A DNA stretch of 64,000 nucleotides, from assembly GCA_016714975.1 (NCBI GenBank), contig JADKBR010000021.1, positions 131,036-195,035 of the forward strand. The letters are read 5' to 3'. The notes beneath the pieces are model-generated. The model did no database searches. It worked only from the letters and a program-made list of their open reading frames with translations, and was not told where the DNA came from. Numbering within the stretch: position 1 is the first letter of the stretch; every line of letters starts with the position of its first letter. The stretch comes from Candidatus Dechloromonas phosphorivorans (GTDB taxonomy: Bacteria; Pseudomonadota; Gammaproteobacteria; Burkholderiales; Rhodocyclaceae). A program made the position numbers and the translations under genes. Shown one piece after another: positions 54,214 to 64,000 of the stretch.

Positions 54214-54604
54214 AGGCACGCGATCTTCCAGGGCGTGGCAGCCAGTTCAACGTGCTCGGCGGCCGTTGCTGACCTGCAGCGACCGGCCGCTGACCGGATT
54301 TTCCGCGACGGTTGCTGCAACACGTCGGAGGAAGATCTTGGCAGCCACCGTCTGTGTCGTGCTGACCGCCGAATTCCTTGATTTTCCAAGGCGCGCGGCA
54401 ACGACCTGATCGACCCCGCGCCCCGAGTTCGATTTCCCCGGCCTCGAGCCGGGCCAGCGCTGGTGCCTCTGTGCTGCGCGCTGGGTCGAAGCGTACAAGG
54501 CGCCGGCAAGGCGCCGCGTGTGGTACTCAATTCGACCAACCAGGGGGCGCTGGAAGTGGTACCGTTGCAGGCGCTAAAGCACGTCGGCCGTCGACATGCA
54601 CTGA
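54214..54604 (+). CDS. DUF2237 family protein (frameshifts)
   Basis: About 120 residues after joining frames: FNVLGG, CSDRPLTGFFRDGCCNTSEEDLGSH, VCVVLTAEFLDF, GNDLITPRPEFDFPGLEPGQRWCLCAARWVEA, and VVLNSTNQGALEVVPLQALKH. The cysteine-rich core is diagnostic for DUF2237, whose role is unknown. The beginning is uncertain because of indels near 54205-54260. Confidence 0.82.
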
Positions 54605-54685
54605 GTTGGGCGGCGCGACCCACGGCGCGAATCGCCGAAACAATCAGGCGCTTGGCTGCGGCTTTGACCACGGAGATTGCTGACC

Positions 54686-55609
54686 ATGAACCGTCTGATC
54701 CGTGCTGCTGCGGCGATCCTGATGTTGCAGCTTGCGGCTGCGTATTCGCAGGCAGAAGAAACCCGCTACCGCGGTCTCTGCGACGCTTCCGCCGCTGTTG
54801 CGTCGGCCCAGCACTTCGTGGTTGCCGACGACGATCACCATATGCTGACGATCTACCAACGGGGAAACGAAGCCGTGACCCGTGTCGATCTGATCGGGGA
54901 AGCGGCGAATGCTTGCGCAGTGGCAACGCCACTGAAGTCGGACATCGAAGGTGCGGCGCGGATCGACGACCGCATCTACTGGATATCCTCCCACCCCGCC
55001 AACTCTGACGGCAAGTTCAAGAAAACGCGGCGGCAGTTCTTTGCCACCGACGTACTCGAGAGCGCGGCGGACCGACGGTCAGCGCGGCGACGCTGCCGTA
55101 CAGGGGCATCATCGAACCCTCGTCGCCGATCCGCGGTTCGCCGATCTCCGCACGGCCAGTGAGGCCGGGAAAGGCCCGGAAGAGCCGGGCGGCCTCAACA
55201 TCGAAGGGCTTGCGGCGACGCCGGACAAGGAACTCCTGATCGGCTTCCGGAATCCGCTGTCCAGCAACAGGGTGGCTTCCAGACGCAAGGCGCTGCTGGT
55301 GCCCCCTCAAGAACCCGGCTGATGTGCTCAACAAGGCAGCGCCGGTTTTCGGCGACCTGATCGCCATCGATCTCGGTGGGCTCGGTATTCGCAGCATCGA
55401 ACTCGTCGGTTCGCAGTTCGTGACTCGTCGCCGGACCTTTGGCCCGAAAAGCCGCGTCCAGGGCTTTGTCCTCTTACACCTGGTCGGGCAAGGCGGCCGA
55501 TGCGCCACGGCGGGTCAAGGGCGTCGACTTCCGGCAACATGCACCCTGAGGCACTGTTCGCGACTGGCGGCAAGAACGAGATCTAGTGCTAAGCGACGAT
55601 GAGAGATGA
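54686..55609 (+). CDS. DUF3616 family protein, predicted exported (frameshifts)
   Basis: About 305 residues. The first 25 form a signal peptide (AAAAILMLQLAAAYSQAEE). Then come YRGLCDASAAVA, DDDHHMLTIYQRGN, DIEGAARIDDRIYWISSHPANSDGKFK, GLNIEGLAATPDKELLIGFRNPL and DLIAIDLGGLGIRSIE, the usual DUF3616 order with a beta-propeller look. The function is unknown. Frame breaks near 55075, 55130 and 55290-55320, and around 55500-55590. GGAG lies 11 bases before ATG 54686. Confidence 0.8.
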
Positions 55610-55787
55610 CTGCCCGGCAGACAAATCATTTCGTGGTATGGCGCTGACCTTGCCTGACCCGGCAAACGTCCATGATCAACGCGGCCGCGCCACGCGCCTT
55701 GCCGGACAACAAGCGAATCGCACCCGGTTTCGCTGTCGACGACGGCTGTGGTAACTTTTTCTCAAGAATTGGTCAGGAGGCGCAAGA

Positions 55788-56209
55788 ATGTCAGCACTGA
55801 GCGAAAACTGCATCACGATCGCGCAACGGTCGATGGCGAACACCGGATGCAGATCGAGCTGATCGAAGCATTGCAAGCAAGTTTGCACCACCCCACGGGA
55901 CGAGGCTCGGCCCGACTGCGCTCATGGACCAATTGCAGTCATTCGCGCAGCGCATTTCATGTCGGAAGAATTGCTCATGCGCTTCTGCGCCTACCCGGAG
56001 CTTGACGACCACATCGCCGACCATGAGCGCACGCTGGATACGCTCGCCGGCATCGCGCTGAACCAGCCCGGGGATCCGGCCGCCGCCGAGGCAAGACTCT
56101 CTGAAATCAAGGGATTCCTGACTGGCACATTCGCACTCGTGACCTTGCCTTCACCGAGTATTATCGGCGCTGGTCCGAAGTTGGGAGTGCCGATCGGTTG
56201 GTGGAATAA
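55788..56209 (+). CDS. Hemerythrin domain protein (frameshifts)
   Basis: About 140 residues. The di-iron ligands are visible in VDGEHRMQIELIEALQASL, HFMSEELLMRFCAYPELDDHIADHERTLD and a C-terminal LAFTEYYRRWSEVG region. Reading LTGHIRTRDL needs one base inserted near 56130. CAGGAGG precedes ATG 55788. Bacterial hemerythrins bind O2 or NO, which fits the truncated haemoglobin at 3.7 kb. A second hemerythrin-like stretch is at 62.2 kb. Confidence 0.8.
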
Positions 56210-56304
56210 CGCAGGCCTGCCCGGACTCTTGACGCCCTGTACTGCCCGCAATTTTTTGAATTTCCTGTCGGGGAGAGGAAGGCGTGTGCAGGTAATTGCC
56301 GCGG

Positions 56305-57120
56305 TCAACGGCAGAGAGGGCCGGATCTTTCCGTCGGCCCCACCTGGATCTGCCTCCGTGCCGGTGAAGACCGGTTTCCGCTTTTCCTTGAAGGCGAGAA
56401 TCCCTTCCTTGTAGTCGTTGCTGTCGTAAACCAGGCGGCGCAGGCCCTGAATCCGTTCGAGCCCTGCGGAGTCATCGGATGGGCGCCGGCCAGAATACGC
56501 AATTGGTCCTTCATTACGGAAATCGACAAAGGGGCATTGTGCGTGATTCCCCGTGCCATCTCGTGCGAAACCTCGATTTCCGGGTTGTCGACGACGTAGT
56601 TGATCATGCCTACCTGTTCGGCACGCTGGGCGCTGACCGGTTTGGCGGGCAAGTCATTTCCTTGACCAGGCGATAGGGCGCCGCGTTGAAGAAAGTCAGC
56701 ACGCCGCTGACGTTATACGGCACCCAGCCTTGAGGGTGACGGCGAGGTGGGGCTTGGTGATGGCACAATCAGGTCGCGGCGAAGATTGCTCGCGGGCGCC
56801 GCCCCACACCGATCCTTGATCATGGCGATCACTGGTGCAGGAAATATCTCGATTTCGCGGATCAGTAGGCGCAGCGGGTCGTCCCGCCCAATGGATCGCG
56901 CCCGTCCACCCGGCAGTTCCCCGACCTCATGGCCGGCGACCAGACTCTTCACCCCGGTTTTGGCGCGTGGCACGACAACGCGTGCCTTGTTGCGCCGACA
57001 TTCATTCAGCGCCGAAATAACCCCTTCAACCAGCTCCGGTCGAAAGTGCGTTGAGTTTCTCCTTGTGATTGAGTGATGGTGCCGATGTGATCGTCAATTT
57101 CCAACTGAACAATGTCCATG
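56305..57120 (-). CDS. Enoyl-CoA hydratase family protein, methylmalonyl-CoA decarboxylase (ScpB)-like (frameshifts)
   Basis: About 265 residues on the minus strand. VQLEIDDHIGTIT, NHKEKLNALS, GREVGELPGGRARS-like HELPSGGRDPL block, DPLRLLIREIEIFPAPVIAMI, VWGGA, and the C-terminal RAEQVGMINYVVDNPEIE and LRILAGAHPMTPQG, then ERIQGLRRLVYDSNDYKEG and FKEKRKPVF, closely follow E. coli ScpB. It would decarboxylate methylmalonyl-CoA to propionyl-CoA. AGGAGA lies before ATG 57120. The frame changes at least five times. The end near 56305 is approximate. Confidence 0.75.
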
Positions 57121-57452
57121 TTTCTTCTCCTGGGCCTGCGGTAAATGAGTGTGCCGTTGCGGTGGTTTGTGATCCCGCAATGGACACCGCCGCACGAACC
57201 ATATAGCCGGATGGTGAGATGCATGAATAACGGATTCTACGTACCCGTTGCCTTAACGGAATCCCGGCGTCGCAAGCGGGCGGAACTGACATCGACAGCG
57301 GAACCGTGCTTGCCGATACGCCCCATCGCAGCGGGCGATTCTGGCTGACCGGCTGGTCGAAAAGTGGTCGCCCTTGCGCTCGCCGCCACACCGGGTACCC
57401 CAAGCCTCGGTTATAATGCCCGCCTCTCCGCTTCACCCGAAATCAACTCTCC
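57121..57452. other. Divergent intergenic region upstream of purL
   Basis: 332 bases between the ScpB-like gene and purL, which diverge. A TATAAT at 57412-57417 may be the purL -10 hexamer. No further gene was recognised. Confidence 0.4.
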
Positions 57453-60400
57453 ATGGCTGACATTCTTTGCCTCAAAGGGGAAAGAGGGGGCGACGTCGTT
57501 TTTCAAGCTTCCGCCCGCAACGCCTGCAAGCTCGCCTGGTAGCGGCGGTGTCGGATATCGAATCGCTGGTGGCCAATTCCTGGCACGTGGTCGCCCAGAA
57601 ACGCCCACTGACTGCTGGCGAGCGCGCCAGGTTGGCGATCCTGCTGGAGGAGAAGGCGGCCGCCGCTGAAGCCGGCCAATTGTTCGTGGTGGCGCCGCGC
57701 ATTGGTACCATTTCGCCGTGGTCCTCGAAGGCGACCGACATTGCCTGGAACTGCGATCTGGCCGCCATTGAACGCATCGAGCGCGTGATTGCCTTCAATG
57801 TGCTTGTCAAAGGTGGCCGTACACTGAATGCCGACGAGAAGGAAGCTGTCGCCGGCGTACTGCATGACCGCATGACGGAATCAGTACTTGCCCGGTTTCG
57901 CTGCTACCGGCGAACTGTTCCGTCACTTCGCTCCGAAGCCGCTGGCTACGGTCGACGTGCTGCAGGGTGGCAAACGGCACTGGTCGAGGCCAACGGCGCG
58001 CTCGGCCTGGCGCTGTCGGATGACGAAGTGGACCACCTGCTGGACATCTTCATCAGAGCCGGACGCAACCCGACCGACGTCGAACTGATGATGTTCGCCC
58101 AGGCCAATTCCGAGCATTGCCGCCACAAGATCTTCAACGCCTCGTGGGTTATCGACGGCGAGAAGAAGGACAAGACGCTGTTCGGCATGATCCGCGAAAC
58201 CCATGCCGCCAACCCGCAAGGCACGGTGATGGCCTACGCCGACAATGCTTCGATCATCGAAGGCGCGACCATCCAGCGTTTCTACCCGGATGCCGACCGC
58301 GGCTATTCCTACAAGGAAGAGCTGACCCACATCCTGACCAAGGTCGAGACGCACAACCACCCGACCGCCATTTCCCCGTTCCCCGGTGCCTCCACCGGTT
58401 CCGGCGGCGAAATCCGCGACGAAGGCGCGACCGGCAAGGGTTCCAAGCCGAAGGCCGGGCTCTGTGGCCCTCGGTCTCCAACCTGAATCTGCCGGATGCG
58501 CCGCAGCCTTGGGAAAAAGCCTTACGGCCGCCCGTCGCGCATCGCTTCGGCGCTCGACATCATGCTCGAAGGTCCGATCGGTGCGGCGGCGTTCAACAAT
58601 GAGTTCGGCCGGCCCAACCTCGCTGGCTACTTCCGTACCCAAGGAGCAGGACGTTCAAGGCACGGCACGGGGCTACCACAAGCCGATCATGATTGCCGGT
58701 GGCCTCGGTTCGATTCAGGCTGAACAATCGTTCAAGGAAGAAACCTTCCCGGTCGGCACGAAGTTCGTGCAACTGGGTGGCCCCGGCATGCTGATCGGTC
58801 TGGGCGGCGGCGCTGCCTCGTCGATGACCGCCGGTTCGAACGCCGAAGACCTCGACTTCGTCTCGGTCCAGCGTGGCAACCCCGAGATCCTAAGCGGCGT
58901 GCGCAGGAAGTCATCGACCGTTGCTGGCGCAATCAGGACGCCCGAGAAGGCGACGGGGAGGAGGCGGGCGACGGGAATCCGATCCTGTCGGTGCATGACG
59001 TCGGTGCCGGTGGTGTTCCAACGCCCTGCCGGAGCTGGCCCACTCGGGCGGTGTCGGCGCCATTTTCGATCTGCGCAAGGTGCCGACCGAAGAGCCGGGC
59101 ATGTCGCCGGCCGAAATCTGGTCCAACGAATCGCAGGAACGCTACGTGCTGGCCATTCCGGCGAACCGCATCGCCGAATTCCAGGCCATGTGCGAGCGCG
59201 AGCGTTGCCCGTTTGCCGTGGTCGGCGAAGCGACCGGTGACGGTCACCTGACCGTCACCGACGCGCATTTCGGCGTCAATCCGGTCGACATGGAAATGGA
59301 AGCGCTGCTCGGCAAGCCGCCGCGCGCGACCCGCGACGTGACGCACGAGCCGGAAACCTTCGTCCTTCGACGCCACCGCCATAGAACCTGCGACGCGGCC
59401 TACCGCCTGATGCGTTCGCCGACCATCGCCGACAAGACCTTTCCTGATCTCGGGATCGGCGACCGCTCGGTCGGCGGCATGACCGCCCGCGACCAGATGG
59501 TCGGTCCGTGGCAGGTGCCGCGGCCGACGTCGCCGTGACCACCGATGGGTTATCAGGGCTATTTGGGCGAAGCTTCGCCATGGGCGAGCGTACGCTTGTT
59601 CGCTGTGCGCTGATGCGCCTGGCTTCCGGTCGCATGGCGATCGGCGAAGCGCTGACCAATCTCGGGCCGCCGCAGATATTGGCGAACTCGGGCAAGGTCG
59701 CTTTTCGGCCAACTGATGGCGCCCTGCGGCGTGCCGGGCGAGGATGCCCGTTTGTTCGACACCGTCGAGGCCAAGTCGCCGACCGACTGCAAGGCGATTG
59801 GCGTCTCGATCCCGGTCGGCAAGTGATTCGCTGTCGATGCGCACACGCCTGGGAGAGGAGGGCGGCGAGAAGCAGCAGGTCGTTTCGCCGCTTGTCGCTG
59901 GTGGTGACCTCGTTTGCCGCGGTCGACGACGTGCGCAAGACCCCCGAAAACGCCGCAACTGGACGTCGACCAGGGCGAAACCGAACTACTGCTGCTCGAC
60001 TCGGCAAGAACCGCCCCGGTGGCCTCGGCGCTGGCACCAGGTGCACAACGCGACCGGCAACGATGCGCCGGACGTCGATGAACCGGCCAGTTGATAGGCC
60101 TGTTCGACGCCGCAGAAGCGGAACCGTGAGGGATGTTTGCTCGCCTACCACGACCGTTCCGATGGCGGCCTGTTCGTGGCTGCCTGCGAATGGCCTCGCG
60201 ACCCGTCGCGGCGTCGCTCGATCTCGACGGGCATCTGCTACGACGTCGGTACCGGTGATGTCGATGGTTCGGAAAGCGTCCGACCCTGCTGGCTGGTCGT
60301 GATTTCGAGAATATCGTCCGCGCCCCGTTCAACGAAGAACCTGGCGCCCTGATCCAGATCCGCCGTGCCGACCGCGAAAAAGGTCACACCCATCCTGCGC

Positions 60401-61454
60401 GCCTGTGGCGTGCCGTACCATTTCGTCGGTACGCTCAACGAATGGGACGAAATCCAGCGTCACCTGCAACGCCAGGCGCGTGTGCGCGAAAAGCGCGTCG
60501 ACCTCTACGCGCCTGGTCAGAAACCAGCTACCAGATGCAGGCGATGCACGACCCTGACTGCGCCAAGCAGGAATTCGACCGCATCCTCGACGTCGCCGAT
60601 CCCGGCCTGACGCCGAAGCTGACTTTCGACCCGCAGGAAGATTTCACCAAAGTCTATCAGGACATCAGTGGCCGTCCGCGCGTTGCCATCCTGCGCGAGC
60701 AGGGCGTCGCACAGCCATTACGAAATGGGCTGCCGCCTTCGACAAGGCCGGCTTTGCCGCGGTCGACGTCCATATGAGCGACATTTTGAGTGGTCGCGTC
60801 AGCCCATGGGATTTCAAGGGTCTGGTCGCCTGTGGCGGCTTCTCCTACATGGCGACGTGCTCGGCGCTGGTCCGGGTGGGCGCGCGGACCATCCTGATGC
60901 ACGACGGCTGCCGCGACGAGTTCAACCGCCTTCTTCAATCGTCCGGACACCCTCGCCCTGGGCGTCTGCAACGGCTGCCAGATGACGAGCGCACTGAAGT
61001 CCACTTAACCCCGGCGCCGAACACTGGCCAGCTTTCCGTCGCAACCCGCTTGAACAGTTCGAAGCCCGTGCTCGTGATGACCGAAGTGCTCTGATTCGCC
61101 GTTCCAGCATTCTTCTTCGCCGGCATGGCAGGCTCCGCACACGCCCATCGTCGTTTCGCACGGCGAGGGCAGGGCGGTGTTCGACGATGCCGACGATCAG
61201 GCCAAGGTGCCGTCGGCCGTCCGCCTACGTCGACAACAGCGGGCGAGGCGAACGGAAGCCTATCCCGCTAACCCGAACGGCTTGCCGGGCAGCTTCTGAC
61301 GGCGGTAACCACGGCTGATGGCCGCTTGACGATCATGATGCCGCACCCGGAGCGCGTCTTCCGCACCGTGCAGATGTCCTGGCACCCGGAAAACTGGGGC
61401 GAGGATTCGCCGTGGATGCGCATGTTCGGCAACGCGCGGCGCTGGGTGGGCTAA
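57453..61454 (+). CDS. purL: Phosphoribosylformylglycinamidine synthase (many frameshifts)
   Basis: About 1,310 residues expected, the large single-chain form of Proteobacteria. It makes FGAM from FGAR, ATP and glutamine in purine synthesis. Landmarks are GTISPWSSKATDIAWNC, MFAQANSEHCRHKIFNA, KVETHNHPTAISPFPGASTGSGGEIRDEGATG, AAFNNEFGRPNL, GYHKPIMIAGGLG, GLGGGAASSM, VHDVGAGG, NESQERYVLAIP, GDRSVGGMTARDQMVGPWQVP and LLAYHDRSDGGL. The glutaminase end follows: AILREQGV, LVACGGFSYGDVLGAG, ALGVCNGCQM with the nucleophile Cys, and MMPHPERVFRT. At least twelve indels occur, with the densest run at 59.5-61.2 kb. Confidence 0.92.
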
Positions 61455-61552
61455 GCTCCCGGCGAATTGCCATGGTTGGCTGGGCCACCTTGGTCGCTTT
61501 GAAAACCGGCAAGACCGATCACTGCCGCGATTGAGTCAGACGCGAGTCCGGT

Positions 61553-61709
61553 TTATTCCATGCAAGGCCGCGCCAGCAGGCAGGGCGTCTGCAGCGACTG
61601 GAGGTCTGGATTGGCGCCAGCGAAAAATTTCCGGGCGCGCTCCTCGCGGGCCATTTCCTCCCAGTGATTCCGGCCATCAGGACCCGAACCATTTTTGGAT
61701 GTGTTTCAT
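61553..61709 (-). CDS. Possible small protein of about 52 residues (one frameshift)
   Basis: On the minus strand AAGGAG precedes ATG 61709. The frame starts MKHIQKWFGS and, after one base change, continues GRNHWEEMAREERARKFFAGANPDL to a stop at 61553. The good ribosome-binding site and convergent position to purL support a gene. I do not know the family. Confidence 0.4.
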
Positions 61710-62190
61710 GGGTTCTGGGCTCCTTGGTTTTTGGGATAGCAGGGCGAGGTCTCGCAGGGCTTCAATCATGAAGGCAGCTTATCGATTTAACTGGATGGAT
61801 GTACCAGTATCTGGGCTTTCTATCGAACCCGCTGCTGTAGTCTCTCAAATTGTCATCTTCCGGGTGGATGAAAGAAGCACGTCTTGGGTCAGATATCTCA
61901 GGTTGCTACGTGCCTGTATTCTCCGCACTCTCTATTGGCAGACACTGGAACAGCATGCGCAAAGTCTGTGACCATTTCCGCGGCTGTCGGCGGAACAATG
62001 GTCGCTGAGGTCGGCCGAAAGCGTGGGCGCGGGTCTGTATCACGGTAGGGGCTGGAGCACCTGGAGCTTGTTCAGGCCGATTTCTGAAACTCGGTCTGGA
62101 GGACGCCATGAGGGCAATCCACATGCCGTCCTGAACTAGTGTCTGGCGTTGCCGAGATGGATCGTCAGAACGACCAACTTTTAACCTGAG
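61710..62190. other. Region without recognised gene
   Basis: About 480 bases after purL and the small minus-strand gene. Short open stretches on both strands show no family resemblance. Indels are likely frequent here, so a real gene could be hidden. Confidence 0.35.
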
Positions 62191-62560
62191 AGCAGTAGGT
62201 CAAGTGCGCCTTGCTCGAGGTCGAGGATGATCACGAAGAGGCCTGGCGCTACTTTCCCCGTTTTGCCGAGGACTCCCATTGCGCACTTCGCGTGGGAAGG
62301 GGAAATCGCCCGGATTCAGGGCGTTCTGCCCGAGGAGGGGCACATCAAGGCGCATCGCCAGATGACTGCCTTCATTCGCTCGAAAGTCGCGGAGGTCAGT
62401 CACGGTGTCTGCAAATATTCCCCGCCCTCATGGTGTTCATGGAGCGCTGTTTCGAAACCCATGTCGTCCAATATGACCTGGAAATTGGCACAACCTGCGG
62501 GCAGGCCCGGGCGAAATTCTCCCGTACCAATCCCGAGCGACATCCACAAGGGGCGAATTT
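62191..62560 (+). CDS. Hemerythrin-like domain, fragmented
   Basis: After joining frames the stretch reads HFAWEGEIARIQGVLPEEGHIKAHRQMTAFI and then FMERW-x-x-NHVVQYDLEIG. This follows the hemerythrin pattern HFxxEE...P...H-x3-H followed by WLxxHIxxxD. Upstream it begins LLEVEDDHEEAWRYFPRFAED. The N-terminal part and any fused domain could not be resolved because of indels. It may be a second bacteriohemerythrin near that at 55.8 kb. Confidence 0.5.
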
Positions 62561-62904
62561 TTTGCGGTCCGTCGATCCGGAGGCTTGCTGGAGCCGATCG
62601 TTTCGCCACCACCAGGCTGTTCTTGAATGTGGCAGGTTTCACCTGCTACCAGAAGGAGGTCACCAGCATTTCCAGTGAAGGTAATCCAGAGCGTACCGGT
62701 GGCACAGGTGATTTGTCTTCCTAAGCGTTGCGCAGGCTGATCGGGACGTTTTCCAAAAGGACGCTACTGTTCAAGAAGAGTTCCATGGCTCGCTCCAGCA
62801 TTGGTCTTAAGTAGAGATTAGGTCAGTAAACTGGCTTAAGATACAGCTGTAATGTTAAAGTAAAATTGGTCACCAGTGGCATAGTTGGGCTAACTATCAA
62901 CTGT

Positions 62905-64000
62905 ACTTGCTGGTTCACCCCATCAGTGCCGGTGATCTATGAATAGCCGAACTGGTTGCGCTGCGAAAAGCTGGCTGGCGACCTGGTGTGATTGATCGCC
63001 GGCGGGGTCTATGCCACGGCGATCACCGCCTTCGTTGCGGCGCCTGGCAACGGAAACGGAGGCTTTGCTATCCACCGTCGCAAAGTGTTGCGCCAGCTCG
63101 AGGATCGGGGCTTGTGGGAAGCGCGCCCGCAGTCCGGATATTTGGTGCGGCGATCGTTCTCCTGGCATGCGCCGAACTTGTACTGCGGAATGGACGCCGA
63201 AATCCGTGTGCCTTGGGATATTACGCAACGCCTGATTCGTGTATTGCAAGTCTATAGCAGGTCCGGCGTATGCCGCTGATGGCGGGTAATTTGCCGCGAA
63301 TCTTTCATTGTTGCCGATAACTGCATGTACCGCGGCGCTTCGGTGCTTTGTGTCGCCCGGCGTTCGCCCAAAAACCCCGCGGTGTGGGGCCACTGGGATA
63401 TGGATTGAACCGGCGTTGGTTCGCCAGTTGGCACGCCGTTCACCGGCGTGGGCGTGGGCCATGTTGGATCGCCGAAGAGAATGTCGTCACTTCACCCCTG
63501 CACCGAAGCGCTTCGGTCTTCGCTCTGCGGGCGGTCACCCGACCCGGTGATACCGTGGCGGCCTTAACTGCCAGCTTGTCACCTGATGCTGTAATTGTTG
63601 GAGACCTTGGCTCTATGTGCTTGAGATCCCTGAGTGAATTCCGGCGCACCCGGTATGTCGGTCGAGGCGTTCGAGGTTAATGCGCCCGCGATGGACGAGT
63701 CGCGGCATGCCCGCTGTTGAATGCCGGGGATCCGCTTCGGCAGTTCGATGCCGGAGCCCAAAAACGCTTGCTGGCGGCGTTGACCGCAACACGCGGTCGC
63801 GTTGATCTAGGTGACGACATCTACGTGTTGACCTCTGCTTCGACGACCAAAGCGTCCAGTGGTTGATTCGCGCCTTCGATGCGAGCGTAACGTAATGCTC
63901 TACCGTCTTTCTCGAAGAGTCTATCGCCGGCCCTGCGCATCGGTTTTCTGGTCGCCGCCGGGCGCTACCGGCAGGCAATCGCGCTGCAGAAGACGGTGAC
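62905..64000 (+). CDS. GntR/MocR-like regulator with aminotransferase domain (partial, frameshifts)
   Basis: The protein opens with a GntR winged helix (LRRLATETEA, then TVAKVLRQLEDRGLWEARPQSGYLVRR) and continues with a fold-type I aminotransferase domain. Pieces are PLMAGNLP, EENVVTSPCTEAL, ALRAVTRPGDTVA and ALEIPVNSG, then CLLLNAGDPLRQFDAGAQKRLLALL-like sequence and the SKSLSPALRIGFLVAAGRYRQAIAL end, which holds the PLP lysine (Ser-Lys-Ser). This is the MocR/PdxR layout: a PLP-sensing transcription factor. The gene runs out of the window and its frame changes at least six times. Confidence 0.75.

Noticed and set aside
57453..61454. purL as a real pseudogene or with programmed frameshifts
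   Set aside because: More than twelve random indels with all catalytic motifs kept, and the same pattern in neighbouring essential genes, point to sequence errors.

Overview
The window looks like a Betaproteobacterium of the Rhodocyclales type (Dechloromonas, Azonexus or Accumulibacter-like). This rests on GC-rich DNA, a polyhydroxyalkanoate phasin, DUF3460 and DUF1631 proteins, and a block of exosortase A (XrtA/PEP-CTERM) associated exopolysaccharide genes. The genus is an inference, not something the sequence proves.

Layout. 0-9.2 kb is housekeeping: the end of an ABC permease, ygiQ, a truncated haemoglobin, an LhgO-like flavoprotein, typA, moaA and sodC. 9.2-26.3 kb holds an uncharacterised protein, a very large DUF2339 membrane protein, a phasin with a strong promoter, parC, a mannose-1-phosphate guanylyltransferase, a Mth938-like protein, the alaC-alaA-hom amino-acid operon, a DUF2249 plus 12-TM membrane pair, and a DUF1631 gene preceded on the minus strand by a c-di-GMP-I (GEMM) riboswitch. 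An HDOD gene lies just upstream of it. 27.3-46.2 kb is an accessory exopolysaccharide island: the XrtA-associated decarboxylase and acyl-CoA ligase, two ATP-grasp ligases flanking tandem Mur ligase-peptidyl-tRNA hydrolase fusion genes, an acyl carrier protein, two GNAT-type proteins, XrtA hydrolases 2 and 1, a DegT-type aminotransferase and an asparagine-synthase-like protein. IS3-family sequences interrupt and border it. 46.4-54.2 kb contains a DUF3460 gene, cysE and the complete isc operon (iscR, a NifS-like desulfurase, iscS, iscU, iscA, hscB, hscA, fdx, iscX) with an IscR type-1 site. 54.2-64 kb holds DUF2237, DUF3616, hemerythrin, ScpB-like, purL and MocR-like genes.

The most unusual part is 30.3-38.6 kb. 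Two adjacent genes each encode a Mur ligase-like domain, a conserved four-cysteine linker (C-x4-C-x5-C-x2-C) and a complete or formerly complete peptidyl-tRNA hydrolase domain. They follow an ATP-grasp gene, and fragments of a third copy lie beyond an IS3 insertion. ATP-grasp plus Mur ligase is the logic of cyanophycin synthetase, so this may be a split system that adds amino acids to, or polymerises them on, a cell-surface product. The Pth domain suggests a link to aminoacyl-tRNA or another ester-linked aminoacyl donor. That function is a hypothesis.

Sequence quality. From about 48.4 kb to the end almost every gene, including essential ones (iscS, iscU, hscA, purL), carries single-base indels. 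This looks like a poorly covered contig end rather than real gene decay. In that part genes are given as whole spans with approximate internal frame changes.
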